Assembly (NCBI GenBank): GCA_964353175.1
Contig: CAYGUX010000050.1
Location: forward strand, 1 to 9,495
Direction of reading: 5' to 3'
Origin: JAIYCX01 sp964353175
Lineage (GTDB): Bacteria; Bdellovibrionota_C; UBA2361; SZUA-149; DAOLCO01
Length of the DNA stretch: 9,495 nt
This document shows, piece after piece, positions 7,245 through 9,495 of the stretch (positions within the stretch are counted from its first letter, which is position 1; each line of letters starts with the position of its first letter). Made by a program: the position numbers and the translations under genes. A model generated the notes under the pieces. The model was not told the origin of the DNA and made no database searches. It saw nothing but the letters and a program-made list of their open reading frames with translations.

Positions 7245-8477
7245 TTATGTGATACTCCAACTTCTTTCTAAGTTAATTAATCCAACTGATTCAAAGTTAT
7301 CTCTCACGCTGAATTCACAAACAGGAACCGCTTCAGTATAGATTCCAAGACCCTCCTCGTCGTTTATGGCGCAACGCCATTTATATCTTCCAGCTAGTAA
7401 TGGAAGTTTGGGGAAGGTGACTGTGATTTCTCCATTTTCTTTAGGGCTATGTCCTGGGATTTTATCCATGACGGAGGTTGCTCCGCAGATGTAGAAGTCG
7501 TTGTGTTTATAAAGATTAAATACGAAAGATAGTTTCCCAGGGTAGTCGCCAACGACTTTGTAGGAGAAATTAAACTTAATGGTTTGACCAGTAATTGCTT
7601 CTTCTATCTCCATGTCGCGGGCATTTAAAAGTTTCGCGCCTGTTATCTTTATGTGGTGGGTGTTTGAGTTCTCTGTTGCAATTGAATCAGTAGATTCGCT
7701 TGTTATGGATTGATTAGAGATTATTGATTTTACTTTTGAACGTACTTCTTTCTCTTGATCGTATGAGTATGCATCCACTACGTCGCTACTATTACCGAAA
7801 AGTTCTACTTGCCCATTCTTTAAGTAAAGTGCCCTTTGGCAATAGCCTTTTACTTGGAAGGGGTCATGCGAGACAAAAAGGATAGTGCTACCTTTCGCTC
7901 TGATTTCATGGAACTTGTCAAAACACTTCTTTTGAAAAGACATGTCTCCAACTGATAAGGCTTCATCTACGATTAGGATGTCAGGGTCAACATGAAACGC
8001 GACTGCAAAAGCTAGGCGGGCAAACATACCACTTGAATAAACTTTAACAGGTTGTTCTATGAACTCACCAATGTCTGCGAATGCTATGATGGAGCTTAAC
8101 TTTCTTTCCAGCTCCTCTCTAGGGATGTTTAAAAGCATTCCATTAAAAAAGATGTTTTCCATCCCACTAAGTTCGGGATTAAATCCGGTTCCTAATTCTA
8201 ATAGACTAGAGATTCTACCTTTAACAGCATAAGTCCCACTAGAAGGAGTGAGTACGCCTGTAAGAATTTTTAATAAAGTTGATTTGCCTGCACCATTTTT
8301 CCCGATGATGCCGAGTGTCTCACCTTTATATACATCAAATGTTACGTCACTGAGTGCTTTAAAATCAGTATGATACTTTTTCCTAAGTGGATGGAATACC
8401 TCTTTTAATCGATCTGCTGGATCTTTAAAGAGCCTGTAAGTTTTCGAGAGTTTAGAGGCTTGTATTGCTATGTCCAT
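7245..8477 (-). CDS. wzt: ABC transporter ATP-binding protein for O-polysaccharide export, with extended C-terminal domain
   Basis: A 410-residue Wzt-type ATPase. Nucleotide-binding domain, residues 1 to about 240: Walker A GKNGAGKST (59-67), the Wzt-typical LELGTGFNPELSGMEN (93-108), signature SSGMFARLAF (148-157), Walker B DILIVDEAL (166-174) and H-loop His204 in FVSHD. After a low-complexity Ser/Thr/Asn linker (about 250-275), residues of about 276-410 form a beta-rich domain ending in an aromatic ERSWSIT tail, as in Wzt proteins that read the non-reducing end of a finished glycan (E. coli O8/O9a). Wzt pairs with Wzm to export lipid-linked polysaccharide across the inner membrane. I chose ATG 8477 because AGGGGA (8487-8492) is nine bases upstream and the resulting MDIAIQASKLSKTYRLF matches the usual N terminus. 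ATG 8486 touches the Shine-Dalgarno, and a TTG at 8507 would add ten residues and overlap wzm. The gap to wzm is 13 bases. Confidence 0.93.
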   Translation of the reverse strand: MDIAIQASKLSKTYRLFKDPADRLKEVFHPLRKKYHTDFKALSDVTFDVYKGETLGIIGKNGAGKSTLLKILTGVLTPSSGTYAVKGRISSLLELGTGFNPELSGMENIFFNGMLLNIPREELERKLSSIIAFADIGEFIEQPVKVYSSGMFARLAFAVAFHVDPDILIVDEALSVGDMSFQKKCFDKFHEIRAKGSTILFVSHDPFQVKGYCQRALYLKNGQVELFGNSSDVVDAYSYDQEKEVRSKVKSIISNQSITSESTDSIATENSNTHHIKITGAKLLNARDMEIEEAITGQTIKFNFSYKVVGDYPGKLSFVFNLYKHNDFYICGATSVMDKIPGHSPKENGEITVTFPKLPLLAGRYKWRCAINDEEGLGIYTEAVPVCEFSVRDNFESVGLINLERSWSIT

Positions 8478-8486
8478 AGAATTCAT

Positions 8487-8492
8487 TCCCCT
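8487..8492 (-). promoter_or_regulatory. Ribosome binding site that decides the wzt start
   Basis: AGGGGA on the - strand overlaps the wzm TAG stop. It is nine bases from ATG 8477 but zero bases from ATG 8486, and lies downstream of the TTG at 8507, so it supports 8477 as the start of wzt. Confidence 0.6.
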
Positions 8493-9306
8493 ATATAACG
8501 TCTGCAAAATGGGGCTTTAACTGTCTAAATAAGACAGCTCCACCGACAAAGATTAATAGGCTTATGAACCAGAATATGAGGGTGCTAGTGAGAAGTTCGC
8601 CTTCCCAGAACCAATGTCGATATATTAGGCTTTGTCTATAACCATCAATGATATAGAAGGCTGGGTTTAGTTTAAAATAGAATTGGTATTTAGGATTGAT
8701 GCTTGAAATATCCCACATAATAGGGGTAAGCCAAAAGCCGAATCCTAAAAACATCGTAACAATTTGGCCTACGTCTTTTAGAAATACGATTAGAGCAGAA
8801 GTTATCCAGCTTACTCCTAGAAGTAGTACTATGGCAGAAAATAAGTAGTAGAATACCTGTAAGCTTTCTAAGCCGAGTGGGAATTTGTAGATATAAAATA
8901 GGATAAATAATCCAAAGACAAAAAAGATATGGATTAAAAAAGCTGAGATGATTTTTATGATTGGCAGTAAGCTAACTCTAAAGGCTATTTTTTTAACAAG
9001 AAAGCTATATTCTAAAATCGCGCCTGTGCCGCTTTGAATAGCCTCCGAGATAAAAAACCAAGGTATCATTCCTGTTACAAACCAAAGGACATAAGGAACG
9101 TCTTTTAAGGGCTGTGCTCTAAAGCCGACTTCAAAAACAAAAATGAGAATTAAGATGGTAATTGTAGGTTGAACATACCCCCAGAAAAGACCAAAGGCAG
9201 AGCCAAGATAGCGGGACTTAAAGTCTCGTTTAGCAAGCTGAATTAACATAGACCGCCGAGTGTAAATCTCAGCAATAAATGCAAAAAATGATGTAAAAAG
9301 TCTCAT
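8491..9306 (-). CDS. wzm: ABC-2 type permease for O-polysaccharide export
   Basis: A 271-residue integral membrane protein of the ABC-2/Wzm family, the normal length. The amphipathic N terminus leads into LAKRDFKSRYLGSAFGLFWG (24-43), the conserved gate-helix/coupling region. About six hydrophobic segments follow, roughly at 45-63, 71-92, 115-141, 151-175, 180-198 and 240-260. The family motifs FWLTPIMWDIS (191-201) and NPAFYIIDGYRQSLIY (214-229) are present, and the C terminus ends FRQLKPHFADVI, as in O-antigen permeases. Two Wzm subunits form the channel through which Wzt drives the undecaprenyl-linked glycan. ATG 9306 is the first start after an in-frame TAA on the upstream side; no clear Shine-Dalgarno precedes it (ACCCGATAAAAAC), so initiation may be weak or use an A-rich leader. 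TagG-type teichoic acid permeases are the main alternative, but the Wzt neighbour with its extended domain favours Wzm. Confidence 0.93.
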   Translation of the reverse strand: MRLFTSFFAFIAEIYTRRSMLIQLAKRDFKSRYLGSAFGLFWGYVQPTITILILIFVFEVGFRAQPLKDVPYVLWFVTGMIPWFFISEAIQSGTGAILEYSFLVKKIAFRVSLLPIIKIISAFLIHIFFVFGLFILFYIYKFPLGLESLQVFYYLFSAIVLLLGVSWITSALIVFLKDVGQIVTMFLGFGFWLTPIMWDISSINPKYQFYFKLNPAFYIIDGYRQSLIYRHWFWEGELLTSTLIFWFISLLIFVGGAVLFRQLKPHFADVI

Positions 9307-9410
9307 GTTTTTATCGGGTTATTCGTTCGGGGACAGTATTACAAGTTGGGATAAAAATCTAGGGTTAGGCCCTTGTTGGATAAGAACTACGGAATGCTCT
9401 TAGAAAAGCC
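9307..9410 (-). promoter_or_regulatory. Leader region upstream of wzm
   Basis: About 104 non-coding bases lie upstream of wzm. I see no convincing -35/-10 pair: TAATAC occurs on the - strand near 9335, but nothing like TTGACA lies 17 bases upstream. No JUMPstart/ops element was found. The region is rich in GATAA-type motifs in both orientations, listed as a separate repeat entry, and contains a weak terminator-like hairpin. A regulatory role is possible but unproven. Confidence 0.3.
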
Positions 9411-9417
9411 TTATCCC
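9308..9417. repeat. Cluster of GGATAA/TTATCC inverted motifs
   Basis: Two perfect inverted repeats are visible. TTTTTATC (9308-9315) pairs with GATAAAAA (9350-9357), the first arm lying two bases from the wzm start codon. GGATAAG (9378-9384) pairs with CTTATCC (9410-9416). In addition GGGATAA (9348-9354) is the exact complement of TTATCCC (9411-9417). The arms are seven to eight bases with loops of 25 or more, so they could be mutually exclusive RNA foldings or repeated protein-binding half-sites; chance in AT-rich DNA cannot be excluded. Confidence 0.4.
9353..9373 (-). terminator. Weak terminator-like hairpin upstream of wzm
   Basis: On the - strand AGGG-CCTAA-CCCT (9373-9361) is followed three bases later by TTTTT (9357-9353). 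The stem is only four pairs, three of them G-C, so it is a poor intrinsic terminator. Its position between a possible upstream gene end (stop at 9413-9411) and wzm would suit partial termination or attenuation. Confidence 0.22.
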
Positions 9418-9495
9418 GATTGTTTTAGTCTGATACGTTGCTCTGAGATTCCATCTTCAAATTGTAGCCCCGCACCGGTTCGCTGAATTAATAGT
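9411..9495 (-). CDS. Possible C-terminal end of an upstream gene (3' end only)
   Basis: On the - strand one frame is open from the window edge (first complete codon 9494-9492) to TAA at 9413-9411, giving 27 residues that include GAGLQFEDGISEQRIRLKQ. The codons are G-rich in first position and the peptide is well mixed and soluble-looking, as in a real C terminus. It is in the same direction as wzm and 104 bases upstream. A 27-codon open frame can occur by chance, and I do not recognise the family, so this is a tentative call for another gene of the same polysaccharide locus. Confidence 0.38.
   Translation of the reverse strand, partial: LLIQRTGAGLQFEDGISEQRIRLKQSG

Noticed and set aside
7123..7341. 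+ strand open frame across the wzt-methyltransferase junction
   Set aside because: Lies opposite two well-supported genes, has no recognisable motif and a composition expected of an antisense shadow. The same applies to the other short frames opposite the glycosyltransferase, HAD and methyltransferase genes.
8478..8507. Extension of wzt to TTG 8507 or ATG 8486
   Set aside because: TTG has no supporting ribosome binding site and would overlap wzm; ATG 8486 directly touches the Shine-Dalgarno. ATG 8477 has ideal spacing.
9251..9258. GGCGGT-like sequence near the 5' end of wzm resembling an ops/JUMPstart core
   Set aside because: Only six bases of the core match, it lies inside coding sequence, and the conserved flanks are missing.
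9361..9369. AGGGTTAGG telomere-like string
   Set aside because: A single non-repeated occurrence in bacterial DNA; explained by chance and by the short AGGG/CCCT hairpin.
9394..9486. Thirty-codon + strand open frame starting MLLEKPYPD
   Set aside because: Short, no good ribosome binding site, and antisense to the more protein-like - strand frame at 9411-9494; nothing else supports it.

Overview
This is an AT-rich bacterial window with two tightly packed gene blocks that converge at about 2875-2903. There are no RNA genes, insertion sequences or CRISPR arrays. The Wzm/Wzt-type O-polysaccharide exporter, the short gaps and the Shine-Dalgarno sites point to a Gram-negative bacterium. The base composition would fit a low-GC proteobacterium or Bdellovibrionota member, but that placement is a guess; no marker gene is present.

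Left block (+ strand, 1-2875): the C-terminal two thirds or more of an FAD-linked oxidase of the GlcD/D-lactate dehydrogenase type, cut by the window edge; then a membrane-anchored TPR protein with a His-rich linker; then, starting on the very next base, a soluble family 2 glycosyltransferase of the polyprenyl-phosphate-mannose-synthase type. A 27-base gap with a weak hairpin separates this block from the next.

Right block (- strand, 9306 down to 2903, read right to left): wzm (ABC permease), wzt (ABC ATPase with an added C-terminal glycan-recognition-type domain), a SAM methyltransferase with a C-terminal coiled coil built from 14-residue repeats, a 690-residue protein with an N-terminal HAD domain and a large poorly understood C-terminal region, and a family 4 glycosyltransferase with its own C-terminal coil. 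The last three genes are joined by ATGA overlaps, and wzt and the methyltransferase lie in the same frame with only TAA plus six bases between them. This looks like one operon for building, capping and exporting an ABC-transporter-dependent surface polysaccharide.

Working model (inference): the glycan is made on a lipid carrier in the cytoplasm by the glycosyltransferase here and others outside the window. The methyltransferase may methylate the non-reducing end and, through its coiled coil, help set chain length. The C-terminal domain of Wzt would recognise the finished end, and Wzm/Wzt would move the chain across the inner membrane. This matches the logic of the E. coli O8/O9a WbdD-Wzt systems but with a different, smaller terminator candidate and with an unusual HAD-fusion protein. 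The right edge (9307-9495) holds a leader with several GGATAA-type inverted motifs and possibly the last 27 codons of another - strand gene.
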